A DNA stretch of 64,000 nucleotides, from the NCBI RefSeq assembly GCF_004346225.1, contig NZ_SMAJ01000003.1, forward strand, positions 310,001-374,000, written 5' to 3'. Below are positions 8,020 through 16,310 of this stretch, one piece after another. Numbering within the stretch: position 1 is the first letter of the stretch; the number at the start of each line of letters is the position of its first letter. Origin of the DNA: Paralcaligenes ureilyticus. Lineage in GTDB: Bacteria > Pseudomonadota > Gammaproteobacteria > Burkholderiales > Burkholderiaceae_B. Below the pieces are notes generated by a model, which did no database searches, had not been told where the DNA came from, and worked only from the letters and a program-made list of their open reading frames with translations. The position numbers and the translations under genes are program-made.

Positions 8020-10225
8020 TTTTCTGATCGGGCGCGGCGAACTGCTGACAAACGATATCAAGGGGCCAAAACGCAAACCGGGCAAGGCCGAGGTGTACAC
8101 CTTTCAAGAGGCTGCGCGGCGACTGACACCCCAATTCTCGGAGACGGCCGCAGCGCTCGACACATTGCCATCGGATGCCTGCCCTGGCGACTTCGGCGTC
8201 GCCCGGTTGACGATGAATCCCAGTTATATTGCCCGATCGTTCTTCCCGGTAGCAATGTTGCGCACCGTTGGTTTGGAGTCGGTCGGCAGCCGCACCGTCA
8301 AGGTGATGCCCGATGGCTGGACCAAAAAGGGGGCACCGCAGGAATGCACGACTACCGAATTATTCGTCGCCGGCAAGCGTCAGGCATTCCGTAATCTCAA
8401 TGACTGGACCCAGCAGGTCGAACCCGAATCCGACGAGGCGCTGGACTTGGCGCACATCGAGAGGTTTTCAGCATTCGCCCCCGAGCAACGCGTTGCCCCC
8501 TACGGCGGCAAGAAGGATCGGTTTTTTGAAGTAGGCATCCATCTGTTGCCCGATGAAAACCGTTTGTTCGTTCAGCGGGCCTTTGCGAAATATGCCAAGG
8601 GCTTGGAGCTCAAGGTCCACAGCGATCTCGGGTTCACAGCGGGCAATCTGTGGTTCGTGCCGGTCGAGGGGAAACACAGCAACATTGAGCGGCTTTCTGA
8701 GTTCGTATTCGTGCGTGTCATCCGACCGATGCCGAAGCTGCGCGGCATGCGGCCCGGACCGCGCACGGGTGGAGTCTCGGTTGGTTGCAGTTTGCCGACT
8801 GAGCAGCCGCTATCGTTTGAACCCAAGGTTGCCATCCTTGACGGCGGCTTGCCAAAGCACCATGCGATCGGACCGTGGCTGCGTTCGTATCGCGTGCTTG
8901 ACGAAGATGCGGCTGACGACCCCGAAGGACTGGAGCATGGTCTGGCTGTCACCTCGGCATTCCTGTTCGGCCCGATCCAGCCGAATGGTGCTGCTGACCG
9001 CCCTTTTGCCTACGTCGATCACCTGCGTGTGCTCGACAAAGATGCCGATACCGAGGACCCGCTGGAGCTGTACCGTACGCTGGGTTTTGTCGAAGAAGTC
9101 TTGCTGTCGCGCCAGTACCAATTCATCAATCTCAGTCTCGGGCCGGACTTGCCCATTGAGGATGCCGACGTTCACGCCTGGACCTCGGTCATCGACGATC
9201 TGTTGAGCGACGGCGATACCTTGATGACGGTGGCGATCGGCAACAACGGGGAGATGGACCGACTCTCGGGCAATGCTCGGGTGCAGGTTCCTTCGGATTG
9301 CGTCAACGCACTGGCGGTCGGCGCAGCCAACGATACCGAAGCAAGCTGGGCGAGAGCACCTTACAGCGCAGTCGGCCCCGGTCGCAGCCCTGGCGTTGTC
9401 AAGCCGGACCTCATGGCCTTCGGCGGCGATGCCGCCAAGTATTTTCATGTTCTGTCGCCAAGTAAGAAGCCTGCGCTCACGCCGCAGTTGGGCACCAGTT
9501 TCGCGTCCCCCTACCTGCTGCGCAGCGCAGTTGGTATTCGAGCCATCCTGGGCGCGGAGTTGACACCGCTGGCGATCAAGGCGTTACTGGTCCATGCCGC
9601 TGATCCTTCCACACACGACAAGCTGGAGGTAGGTTGGGGCAAGGTGCCAGAAGACCTGATGAGCATCATCACCTGCCCCGTAGGGGTGGCGCGTGTCGTC
9701 TACCAAGGCGAGCTGAAACCCGGCAAATATCTTCGTGCCACGCTGCCGCTTCCCGCCGGTGGCCTGAACGGAAACATCCGGCTGTCGGCGACGTTTTGCT
9801 ATGCCTCACCAACCGATCCGCAGGATGCAGCTGCTTATACGCGCGCAGGGCTGGAAACTGTGTTCAGGCCAAATGACGAAAAAATCAAGGACGGTAAGGC
9901 CAACGCTGATACGAAGGGCTTCTTCGATATGAAGAAGTACGCGACTGAGGAAGAACGCCGCTCCGACATGGGTAAGTGGGAAACCGTGCTGCACGGCTCT
10001 AAGCGCATGCGCGGCAGCAGCCTCAACAACCCGGTTTTCGATATTCACTACAACGCCCGCGAAGCAGGCGGCCGGGCAACCGGCGCCGAGAAAATTCGCT
10101 ACGCGCTAATCATCACGATCGAGGCGCCGAAACACACGGATATCTACAACGACATATTGCGTGCATATGCGAAAACGCTGGTGCCGATCCAGCCGCAAGT
10201 GTCGCTGCCGATCCGTATCCGGTAG
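8006..10225 (+). CDS. ietS: IetS-like subtilisin family (S8) serine protease
   Basis: A 739-residue protein. The first 270 residues form an N-terminal domain with no signal peptide, so the enzyme is cytoplasmic. The subtilase core follows with an intact triad: Asp in VAILDGGLP (about D279), His in GLEHGLAVTSA (about H311), oxyanion Asn in VAIGNNGEM, and Ser in QLGTSFASPYL (about S498). About 200 residues of C-terminal domain follow. AAGGA lies upstream of the ATG. The 14-base overlap with ietA implies a fixed ratio of the two products. In the IetAS family the protease is thought to be the toxic or effector half; that is family knowledge, not visible here. Confidence 0.87.
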   Translation: MSQTNFLIGRGELLTNDIKGPKRKPGKAEVYTFQEAARRLTPQFSETAAALDTLPSDACPGDFGVARLTMNPSYIARSFFPVAMLRTVGLESVGSRTVKVMPDGWTKKGAPQECTTTELFVAGKRQAFRNLNDWTQQVEPESDEALDLAHIERFSAFAPEQRVAPYGGKKDRFFEVGIHLLPDENRLFVQRAFAKYAKGLELKVHSDLGFTAGNLWFVPVEGKHSNIERLSEFVFVRVIRPMPKLRGMRPGPRTGGVSVGCSLPTEQPLSFEPKVAILDGGLPKHHAIGPWLRSYRVLDEDAADDPEGLEHGLAVTSAFLFGPIQPNGAADRPFAYVDHLRVLDKDADTEDPLELYRTLGFVEEVLLSRQYQFINLSLGPDLPIEDADVHAWTSVIDDLLSDGDTLMTVAIGNNGEMDRLSGNARVQVPSDCVNALAVGAANDTEASWARAPYSAVGPGRSPGVVKPDLMAFGGDAAKYFHVLSPSKKPALTPQLGTSFASPYLLRSAVGIRAILGAELTPLAIKALLVHAADPSTHDKLEVGWGKVPEDLMSIITCPVGVARVVYQGELKPGKYLRATLPLPAGGLNGNIRLSATFCYASPTDPQDAAAYTRAGLETVFRPNDEKIKDGKANADTKGFFDMKKYATEEERRSDMGKWETVLHGSKRMRGSSLNNPVFDIHYNAREAGGRATGAEKIRYALIITIEAPKHTDIYNDILRAYAKTLVPIQPQVSLPIRIR

Positions 10226-10286
10226 AGCGGTGGGCGCGATGTTGACTCTTCACTATCGATTGAGCTATCTATAACGGAGGCAACGA

Positions 10287-11072
10287 ATGCCGGAACCCCT
10301 TAAACGAAAAAAGAAGGACGGTACCTCGTATGAGCGTCCTCCCGAGATTGAAGCGTGGCTCAAGAAACTGGAGACGGTTGACGTCGCAGAGCGGCTCCGA
10401 CAATTTGCGACGCTGTCCAGGAAGAGCATTGGGTATGTGCCGTCGGAGGCACTGGTCTACTTTCTGCGAAGAGCCTGGGCAGACGGAATGCAGGGAGATT
10501 TTGAAAAAATATTCCGCATTCTTATGAAACGGATCGAGCAGTCGCTGTGCTCAGCTATCTCTGATTCACGCATGACCGGTGCCCGAGGCATCCGGGAAGA
10601 GATCATGGATCGATTCGCGGAACGAATCGCCAAAGACTGCAAGGGGCGAACTGGTCTGCTGGACTTCTATGAAATCCGCTTCGACAAAGCGTTTGCGGCT
10701 TTTCGCACCTCCGCTCTGCGCCAGATTGGCCCGACGGTAGTGGACACGATGCCTTTGGGCACGGATGAAGACGATGGCTTGGAGATTTCAGCCGAGGTGG
10801 AGGCCGCCGCCGCGGACTTTCTAGGTGGCGATCCCGAAAAATTTGACGATCCGGCTTTCCGGTTGGAGCTAACTGCCGCGATTGACTGTCTGCCCGATGA
10901 TCAAAAGCAGATCATCGGGCTACTACTTCAAGGTTTTCAGATTGATTCCAAGGATAAAAACATTATGACCATTGCACGCATTCTGCAGTGTGACGAAAGG
11001 ACGGTTCGCAACCGCCGCGATCGTGCCTGCAAGGCGCTCAAGGCCATTCTTCAAGAGGAGAGTGCACAATGA
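10287..11072 (+). CDS. sigma-70-like factor
   Basis: A 261-residue protein. Its C-terminus has the sigma region-4 pattern: acidic lead-in, CLPDDQKQIIGLLLQGF, MTIARILQCDERTVRNRRDR, then ACKALKAIL. The middle (about residues 75-150) has the length and helix pattern of region 2, but the match is weak and lacks a clear -10 recognition signature. The first 30 residues are highly basic. A clear GGAGG precedes the ATG. It follows ietS by 61 bases and overlaps the next gene by four. It could direct RNA polymerase to a small private regulon, including this island; no cognate promoter could be identified. It could also be a sigma-derived DNA-binding protein rather than an active sigma factor. Confidence 0.75.
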   Translation: MPEPLKRKKKDGTSYERPPEIEAWLKKLETVDVAERLRQFATLSRKSIGYVPSEALVYFLRRAWADGMQGDFEKIFRILMKRIEQSLCSAISDSRMTGARGIREEIMDRFAERIAKDCKGRTGLLDFYEIRFDKAFAAFRTSALRQIGPTVVDTMPLGTDEDDGLEISAEVEAAAADFLGGDPEKFDDPAFRLELTAAIDCLPDDQKQIIGLLLQGFQIDSKDKNIMTIARILQCDERTVRNRRDRACKALKAILQEESAQ

Positions 11073-11662
11073 CTGCCGAACAGCACTCAAGGCCCAGTGA
11101 AGAAGAGATTCTTCTGGCCTTTTCCGTCGAGCCGACGCATGACCGCAAGACGTTGGAGCAATACCTAATTGAGTATCCAGAGCATGCGAAGGCACTCGTT
11201 ACCTGCTCGATTGAATTGATGGTGGATGCAACGCGCAATGACGACGCCGTAGTTACCTCTGAAGGTGCCGTCGATCGGGCTTGGCAGCGGTTTCAAACTG
11301 TCGTTGACCAGCCCGACAACGTGTTGGTCACAAACCCGTTTGCCACACTCAATCCAACCGCTTTCAGGTCGCTGGCAAAAAAACTCGATATCACTAATCT
11401 GCTGCTAATACGTCTACGTGATCGGGCGATTGTCGCAGCAACGATACCGAGACGCTTTGTTCAGAGGCTCGCGACCGAATTGGGCGCGACCGCAGAAGCG
11501 ATTACGGACTATCTGCAAAGTCCGCCAGCGATGGTTTCCGGCCACAGTTTCCGATCAACCGTGAAGCCGGCGGTCACCGAACAGATTTCTTTTACGGAGG
11601 CTATTGAGATGTCTCAACTCACGCCGGCCCAGTTGGATGCCCTCAAGGCACTACAGGACTAG
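11069..11662 (+). CDS. sigma-linked protein of unknown function (possible anti-sigma)
   Basis: A 197-residue helical protein starting inside the stop of the sigma-like gene (ATGA, 11069-11072), so translation is coupled. There is no membrane segment or zinc motif. A central part (LLIRLRDRAIVAATIPRRFV, then QRLATELGATAEAITDYL) resembles the region seen next to helix-turn-helix or antitoxin-type domains. The last 20 residues are MSQLTPAQLDALKALQD-like. Position suggests it controls the sigma-like protein. Because the next gene begins with an ImmA/IrrE metallopeptidase, and that family typically inactivates a neighbouring regulator by cleavage, this protein is a plausible substrate. Both ideas are inference. 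Confidence 0.6.
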   Translation: MTAEQHSRPSEEEILLAFSVEPTHDRKTLEQYLIEYPEHAKALVTCSIELMVDATRNDDAVVTSEGAVDRAWQRFQTVVDQPDNVLVTNPFATLNPTAFRSLAKKLDITNLLLIRLRDRAIVAATIPRRFVQRLATELGATAEAITDYLQSPPAMVSGHSFRSTVKPAVTEQISFTEAIEMSQLTPAQLDALKALQD

Positions 11663-11665
11663 GTC

Positions 11666-14600
11666 ATGGACGCGACCGAGGCCGCTCGCCGAGAAGCAGA
11701 GCGCATTCATCGAGCGGCGGTCGCAGCGGGTGATGATCCGTGGAGATTGCTCGATTTTGTCCGTCGGGAAGCGGTTCGAAGAGAGTTGGATGTGTATGCC
11801 TTGCCGTCCGATGACTCCCAACTGAAAGGCGGGCGGGCGGCCTTCGATAGTCAGGCCGGGATCATTCTGTACGAAGACACGGGGTCCGAGTTTGACCGTG
11901 CTTTTCTCATTGCCCATGAACTCGGGCATGTTGTGTTGGAGGGTGGCACGCAGGACATTGTTACAGAGCAAGTTGAACCGGATCGCTCTGTCGAGGACGT
12001 GCCGGTCGGCATTGAAAAAGTGCTCGATTATGGCGCGCGGGAGCGGCGGGAAATCCGGATGGATCTCTTTGCCCGTGAACTCCTCCTGCCACGTTCGTTG
12101 GTCCGACATCTCCATGTGAGCGATGGACGTTCTTCGACGGACATTGCCACACGCCTCGGTGCGCCGCTGCAGGTGGTTCAGCAACAGCTTCTGGATGCGC
12201 TGTTGCTGCCAGAGGATTCCTCGATCGAATCATCCATGGTTCCTGCCGTGACGTTGACCCCCGATCCAACTCAGATTGCGGCGGCCGAACATCGCAATAA
12301 TGCGTTCCAATTGCAAGCTGGACCCGGTACTGGCAAAACGCGAACGCTTGTGCGTCGTATCGAGAGCCTGCTTGCCGAAGGTGTGGACCCCATGTCCATC
12401 CTTGTCCTCACCTTCTCCAACAAAGCAGCCAATGAGCTGAGCGAGCGGCTGGCCGCGAGCAACCCCACGGCTGCCGCAGCGATGTGGATCGGCACGTTCC
12501 ACGCGTTCGGTTTGGATATCGTTCGCCGCTTTCATGACAAGTTGGGACTGCCGCCCGATCCACGCCTAGTCGACCGGTCGGAAGCGATCGAACTGCTCGA
12601 AGATGAGCTGCCACGACTTCCGCTTCGTCACTATCGCAACCTGTGGGACCCGGCACTCGATCTTAGTGACATGCTCCATGCGATATCGCGCGCTAAGGAC
12701 GAGGTCATCGATGCGGCGGGATATCGAACGTTGGCGCAGGCCATGGCAGACAACGTCGGTCATGATGAAGAAGCGGCCATGCGTGCGGAGAAGTGTCTGG
12801 AGGTCGCGCTGCTGTTCGAAACCTATGAACGGCTACTGGCAGCGGGGCACTTGATCGATTTTGGTGATCTGGTTGCGCTACCGGTGCGCCTGGTTGAAAC
12901 CGACGCCGAGGTGAGAGCGGCGTTAAAGGCTCGACACCAGCATGTTCTCGTCGATGAGTATCAGGATGTCAACCGCGCTTCGGTGCGTTTGCTGAGAGCC
13001 ATCGTGGGTGATGGCCGGAATCTTTGGGTTGTGGGCGATGCGCGCCAGTCCATCTATCGGTTTCGTGGGGCATCGGCCACCAACATGGCGCAGTTCGCCG
13101 TTGATTTCCCCGGCGCGCAGTTGCGCCAGTTGGGAGTCAACTATCGTTCGGGGCGAGAAGTCATCGAGGTTTTTACAGCGTTCTCCAGCACGATGAAGGC
13201 GTCGACGGGCGCCTTGCCGCTGCAACTGACGGCTGATCGCGGTGTCTTGAATGCCCGGCCGGAATTTCGGGTGGTCAGATCAACCGAGGATGAGATTTCT
13301 GCAGTTGCGGCCGTGATCCAAGCACAGCAGGAGGCAGGAATTCCATACCGCAGGCAGGCGCTACTTTGTGCATCCAATGCCCGCTTGAGTGACATCGCCG
13401 AAGGCCTGGGGGCCAGAGGCATTCCGGTGCTGCACCTGGGCAGCCTCTTTGAGCGTCCGGAGATTAAAAACCTGCTTGCTTTACTTTCGATGTTGACGGA
13501 CCCGCATGCGGTCGGACTGGTGAGGGCCGTCACGATGCCGGCGCACGAGATGCCGTTGCAAGAGGTCATGCAAATCATCGGACATCTCAGGGAAAGCAAA
13601 GCTGCTGCCCTCGACTGGAGGCAGGCTGGCGCGAAGCTGCCGAGTCTTGCGACAGAGAGCCAGGCTGCGTTGTCGCGCGTAGCCGCCCTTTTTACCGGGC
13701 TGAACCCGATGGGCAACCCCTGGTCGATCCTGGCCACGTGGGTGATTGACGGGCTTGGACTGGCGAAGACTCTGCATCTGGCGCGCGACCCGCAAAGCCG
13801 AATGAAGGGCCTGGCGTTGTGGCAGTTCCTCAATTTCTGCCGCCGCCAGCCATCGGGAGCGGGCATTCCCAGTGTGCGTCTGCTCGATCGCATTCGCCGT
13901 CTTGTTTTGCTGTCAGAAGATCGCGGCCTTCGACAACTGCCGGGAATCGCAGAAGGCATTGATGCGGTGCGTCTGATGACCATCCATGGCAGCAAAGGTC
14001 TCGAATTCGACATCGTGCATATCCCCGGCATGGTGACCTCCGGTTTGCCGCGCAACAACATGGCACCACGCTGCGTACCGCCGGATGGATTGATTCACGG
14101 TTCCCAGGGATTAACCGGACTGGAAGCGGTCAAGGCAGGACATGACGAGGAAGAAGAATGCCTGTTCTTTGTCGCACTGTCACGTGCCCGGGATCGGCTT
14201 TTTCTCTATGCATCCTCAGTTCAGTCCGATGGCAAGGTACGCAACCCTTCAAAATTTATTCCTGCGATCAATCATCTGCTTGTCCGTCCCGCCAATCCGG
14301 CACAGCGGAACGGAACTGCGAGACCGGCAACCACGGTCGGAATTACTTGGGAGGAAAAGCCGGTCTGGACCGAGAACCAGGTCAACCTGTTCGAGCGATG
14401 CCCTCGCCGGTTTCTGTACACGCATGTGCTCAAGCTCGGCGGACGCCGCACAGAAACAGCTTTCATGAAGATGCATAACGTAGTCAGCGACGTGTTCGAT
14501 TGGCTAAAAACCGTTCACGAGACGACAACCCCAAGCGAATCCGAACTTAGTTTTCGCTTCGAAGAAGCGTGGCAAGCCAAGAGCGCGGTGGATCATGGCT

Positions 14601-15088
14601 ATGCAGAAGACTACCGCCGCATCGGTCGCCGCCTGGTCGACTACCTTATCGAGACCCGAAGCAATGGAATCCGCTCTCCGGTCGCGCCGCTTTCGCTGGG
14701 TTGGATCGAGGGCGATATCCTCGTCAAGCCGGATAGCGTGGCCCGAGGTGATCAAGGGCAGGTTGTGGTGGGGCGTGTCAAGACCGGCAAGCCGCGATCG
14801 AATGCTTTTGACGATATCGAATATACGATTCTCCATCTCGCCGCCGTGCAAGCCTACGGCGGGCAGACGCAGGTTGAAGTGACCTATTTGACCAGCGAGA
14901 CGACAGAGCCGATGTCGATCTCGGCAAAGAAGCTTGAGACCCGACGCCAGAAAGTACAGGACATCGTGCAGAGTGTCCGCTCGGGCGATTTCCCGTTGAA
15001 GGCAGAGGCGCGAGCCTGTCCGCGCTGCCCCAGCTTCTTCATCTGTGGTGAGCTGCCGGACGGTGCCGTCATCATAAAAAAGTTGTAG
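11666..15088 (+). CDS. ImmA/IrrE peptidase - UvrD helicase - Fe-S PD-(D/E)XK-like fusion
   Basis: 1140 residues. (1) About 1-185: an ImmA/IrrE-type zinc metallopeptidase with HELGH at 84-88 and a downstream REIRMDLFARELLLP helix where the third ligand is expected. (2) About 200-880: a superfamily 1A helicase with GPGTGKT (219-225), LTFSNKAANEL, VDEYQDVNRAS, VVGDARQSIYRFRG, NYRSGREV, TIHGSKGLEFDIVH and FVALSRARDRL. (3) About 900-1140: a RecB/AddB-like nuclease fold with Cys 912, 1118, 1121 and 1127, the spacing of the Fe-S cluster of AddB-type nucleases. The catalytic E-x-K of that fold appears here as R-V-K in VVVGRVKTGK, so cleavage activity is doubtful. The gene starts three bases after the previous stop. 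The likely role is a sensor or effector acting on DNA ends, with a protease switch built in. Confidence 0.85.
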   Translation: MDATEAARREAERIHRAAVAAGDDPWRLLDFVRREAVRRELDVYALPSDDSQLKGGRAAFDSQAGIILYEDTGSEFDRAFLIAHELGHVVLEGGTQDIVTEQVEPDRSVEDVPVGIEKVLDYGARERREIRMDLFARELLLPRSLVRHLHVSDGRSSTDIATRLGAPLQVVQQQLLDALLLPEDSSIESSMVPAVTLTPDPTQIAAAEHRNNAFQLQAGPGTGKTRTLVRRIESLLAEGVDPMSILVLTFSNKAANELSERLAASNPTAAAAMWIGTFHAFGLDIVRRFHDKLGLPPDPRLVDRSEAIELLEDELPRLPLRHYRNLWDPALDLSDMLHAISRAKDEVIDAAGYRTLAQAMADNVGHDEEAAMRAEKCLEVALLFETYERLLAAGHLIDFGDLVALPVRLVETDAEVRAALKARHQHVLVDEYQDVNRASVRLLRAIVGDGRNLWVVGDARQSIYRFRGASATNMAQFAVDFPGAQLRQLGVNYRSGREVIEVFTAFSSTMKASTGALPLQLTADRGVLNARPEFRVVRSTEDEISAVAAVIQAQQEAGIPYRRQALLCASNARLSDIAEGLGARGIPVLHLGSLFERPEIKNLLALLSMLTDPHAVGLVRAVTMPAHEMPLQEVMQIIGHLRESKAAALDWRQAGAKLPSLATESQAALSRVAALFTGLNPMGNPWSILATWVIDGLGLAKTLHLARDPQSRMKGLALWQFLNFCRRQPSGAGIPSVRLLDRIRRLVLLSEDRGLRQLPGIAEGIDAVRLMTIHGSKGLEFDIVHIPGMVTSGLPRNNMAPRCVPPDGLIHGSQGLTGLEAVKAGHDEEEECLFFVALSRARDRLFLYASSVQSDGKVRNPSKFIPAINHLLVRPANPAQRNGTARPATTVGITWEEKPVWTENQVNLFERCPRRFLYTHVLKLGGRRTETAFMKMHNVVSDVFDWLKTVHETTTPSESELSFRFEEAWQAKSAVDHGYAEDYRRIGRRLVDYLIETRSNGIRSPVAPLSLGWIEGDILVKPDSVARGDQGQVVVGRVKTGKPRSNAFDDIEYTILHLAAVQAYGGQTQVEVTYLTSETTEPMSISAKKLETRRQKVQDIVQSVRSGDFPLKAEARACPRCPSFFICGELPDGAVIIKKL

Positions 15089-15176
15089 ACAGCTTTCCGG
15101 TTCTGAAATGCGCTGCGATTGATTAACTGAAGGCCAGAAATCTGCAATTCCGCAGGGCCAACAGAAAGGTAATCAC

Positions 15177-16310
15177 ATGCAAACTACTACTTCTACCGGC
15201 GATGACCGGATTCCTACCGAAGATGTTGGTGCGGCAATTCACCATACCATCAACGTCGCCGATCAGACCTTGACCTATCGTCAGGTGAGTATCGACGACC
15301 TCACCCCAACCGGCGCACAGCTCGCTATCGCCGCCGGCTTCAAGTCGGTCGATGGGGTCAGCGTGCTGCAAGTCTTGGCAACCGGCGATCTGGAAGACGT
15401 TCGCCCGAACGAGACGGTGGATCTGCGTAGGGAGGCGGGACGCTTCGTCATCGTCGAGAGCGATCCCGCTTACCGGCTGACGATTGACAACCAGCGTTTC
15501 GATTGGCCGTGCCGTATCGTTTCTGGAGGATTGCTGCGCAAGCTTGGCCAAGTACCGGCTGACAAGGTGATCTACTTCGAACGGCAGGATCAGCTGGATC
15601 GCCAAGTTGACGACCAAGATCTCGTCGACCTCGACGCTGCTGGTGTCGAGTCTTTTGTCAGCCGCAAGCCCGCGTGGAAACTTAATGTCCAGGGCGTCAT
15701 GCTGGAGCTTTTCGCACCGACCATTGTGGTGCGAGAAGCGCTGATTGAGGCCGGGTTCAACCCCGACCAGGGCTGGCATATTTTTCTCAAGGTCGTCGGC
15801 CAGCAAAAACAGCCAGTCGAGCTCACCACCGTGATTGACCTGCGCACGCCGGGTATCGAGAAGCTGCGACTCACGCCGAAGGACGTTAACAACGGCGAGG
15901 CACCGGTGGTGCCTCGTCGCACGTTCGCTCTACTCGACATAGACGAGGCGCATCTCAACCGCCTTGGCCTGAAGTGGGAAACCCTCGTCGAGGCCGAGCG
16001 CCGCTGGCTTCTCCTCCATGACTATCCGTTGCCGGTCGGCTACACCGTCTCCCACAGCAAGGTTGCGTTGGAAATCCCACCCACCTATCCCGGCGCGCAG
16101 ATCTATGGCTTCTATGCCTACCCACCGCTTGCATTGTCATCCGGCAGAGTGATCGCGAGTACCCAGCTTCGGGGTGTGCTACTTGGTGCCGAATACCACG
16201 GCTGGTCTCGCAACCGCGGTCCAGCGGCGCCTTGGGACGCCAATACCGATAGCGTGGTGACTCAGCTCGCGCTGGTCGATGCTGCACTCGCCAAGGAGGT
16301 TGACGAATGA
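15177..16310 (+). CDS. multi-ubiquitin-like protein fused to an E2-like domain
   Basis: 377 residues. Three ubiquitin-like beta-grasp repeats are visible (about 22-97, 98-165, 166-237), each closing with a similar phrase: VDLRREAGRFVIVES, VDLDAAGVESFVSRK, IDLRTPGIEKLRLTP. This is the multiubiquitin family pattern. From about 247 to the end is a domain resembling the prokaryotic E2 family E: WLLLHDYPLPVGYTVSH, ALEIPPTYPGAQIYGFYAYP, then a W-S-R motif in HGWSRNRG and a C-terminal helix. The only cysteine is C112, in repeat 2, so there is no visible E2 thioester residue. No Gly-Gly end is present. A GAAAGGT precedes the start. It overlaps the E1/JAMM gene by four bases. Confidence 0.82.
   Translation: MQTTTSTGDDRIPTEDVGAAIHHTINVADQTLTYRQVSIDDLTPTGAQLAIAAGFKSVDGVSVLQVLATGDLEDVRPNETVDLRREAGRFVIVESDPAYRLTIDNQRFDWPCRIVSGGLLRKLGQVPADKVIYFERQDQLDRQVDDQDLVDLDAAGVESFVSRKPAWKLNVQGVMLELFAPTIVVREALIEAGFNPDQGWHIFLKVVGQQKQPVELTTVIDLRTPGIEKLRLTPKDVNNGEAPVVPRRTFALLDIDEAHLNRLGLKWETLVEAERRWLLLHDYPLPVGYTVSHSKVALEIPPTYPGAQIYGFYAYPPLALSSGRVIASTQLRGVLLGAEYHGWSRNRGPAAPWDANTDSVVTQLALVDAALAKEVDE

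Noticed and set aside
10242-10271. TTGACT and TATCTA 18 bases apart upstream of the sigma-like gene
   Set aside because: The transcript would start inside the ribosome-binding site, only about nine bases before the ATG.
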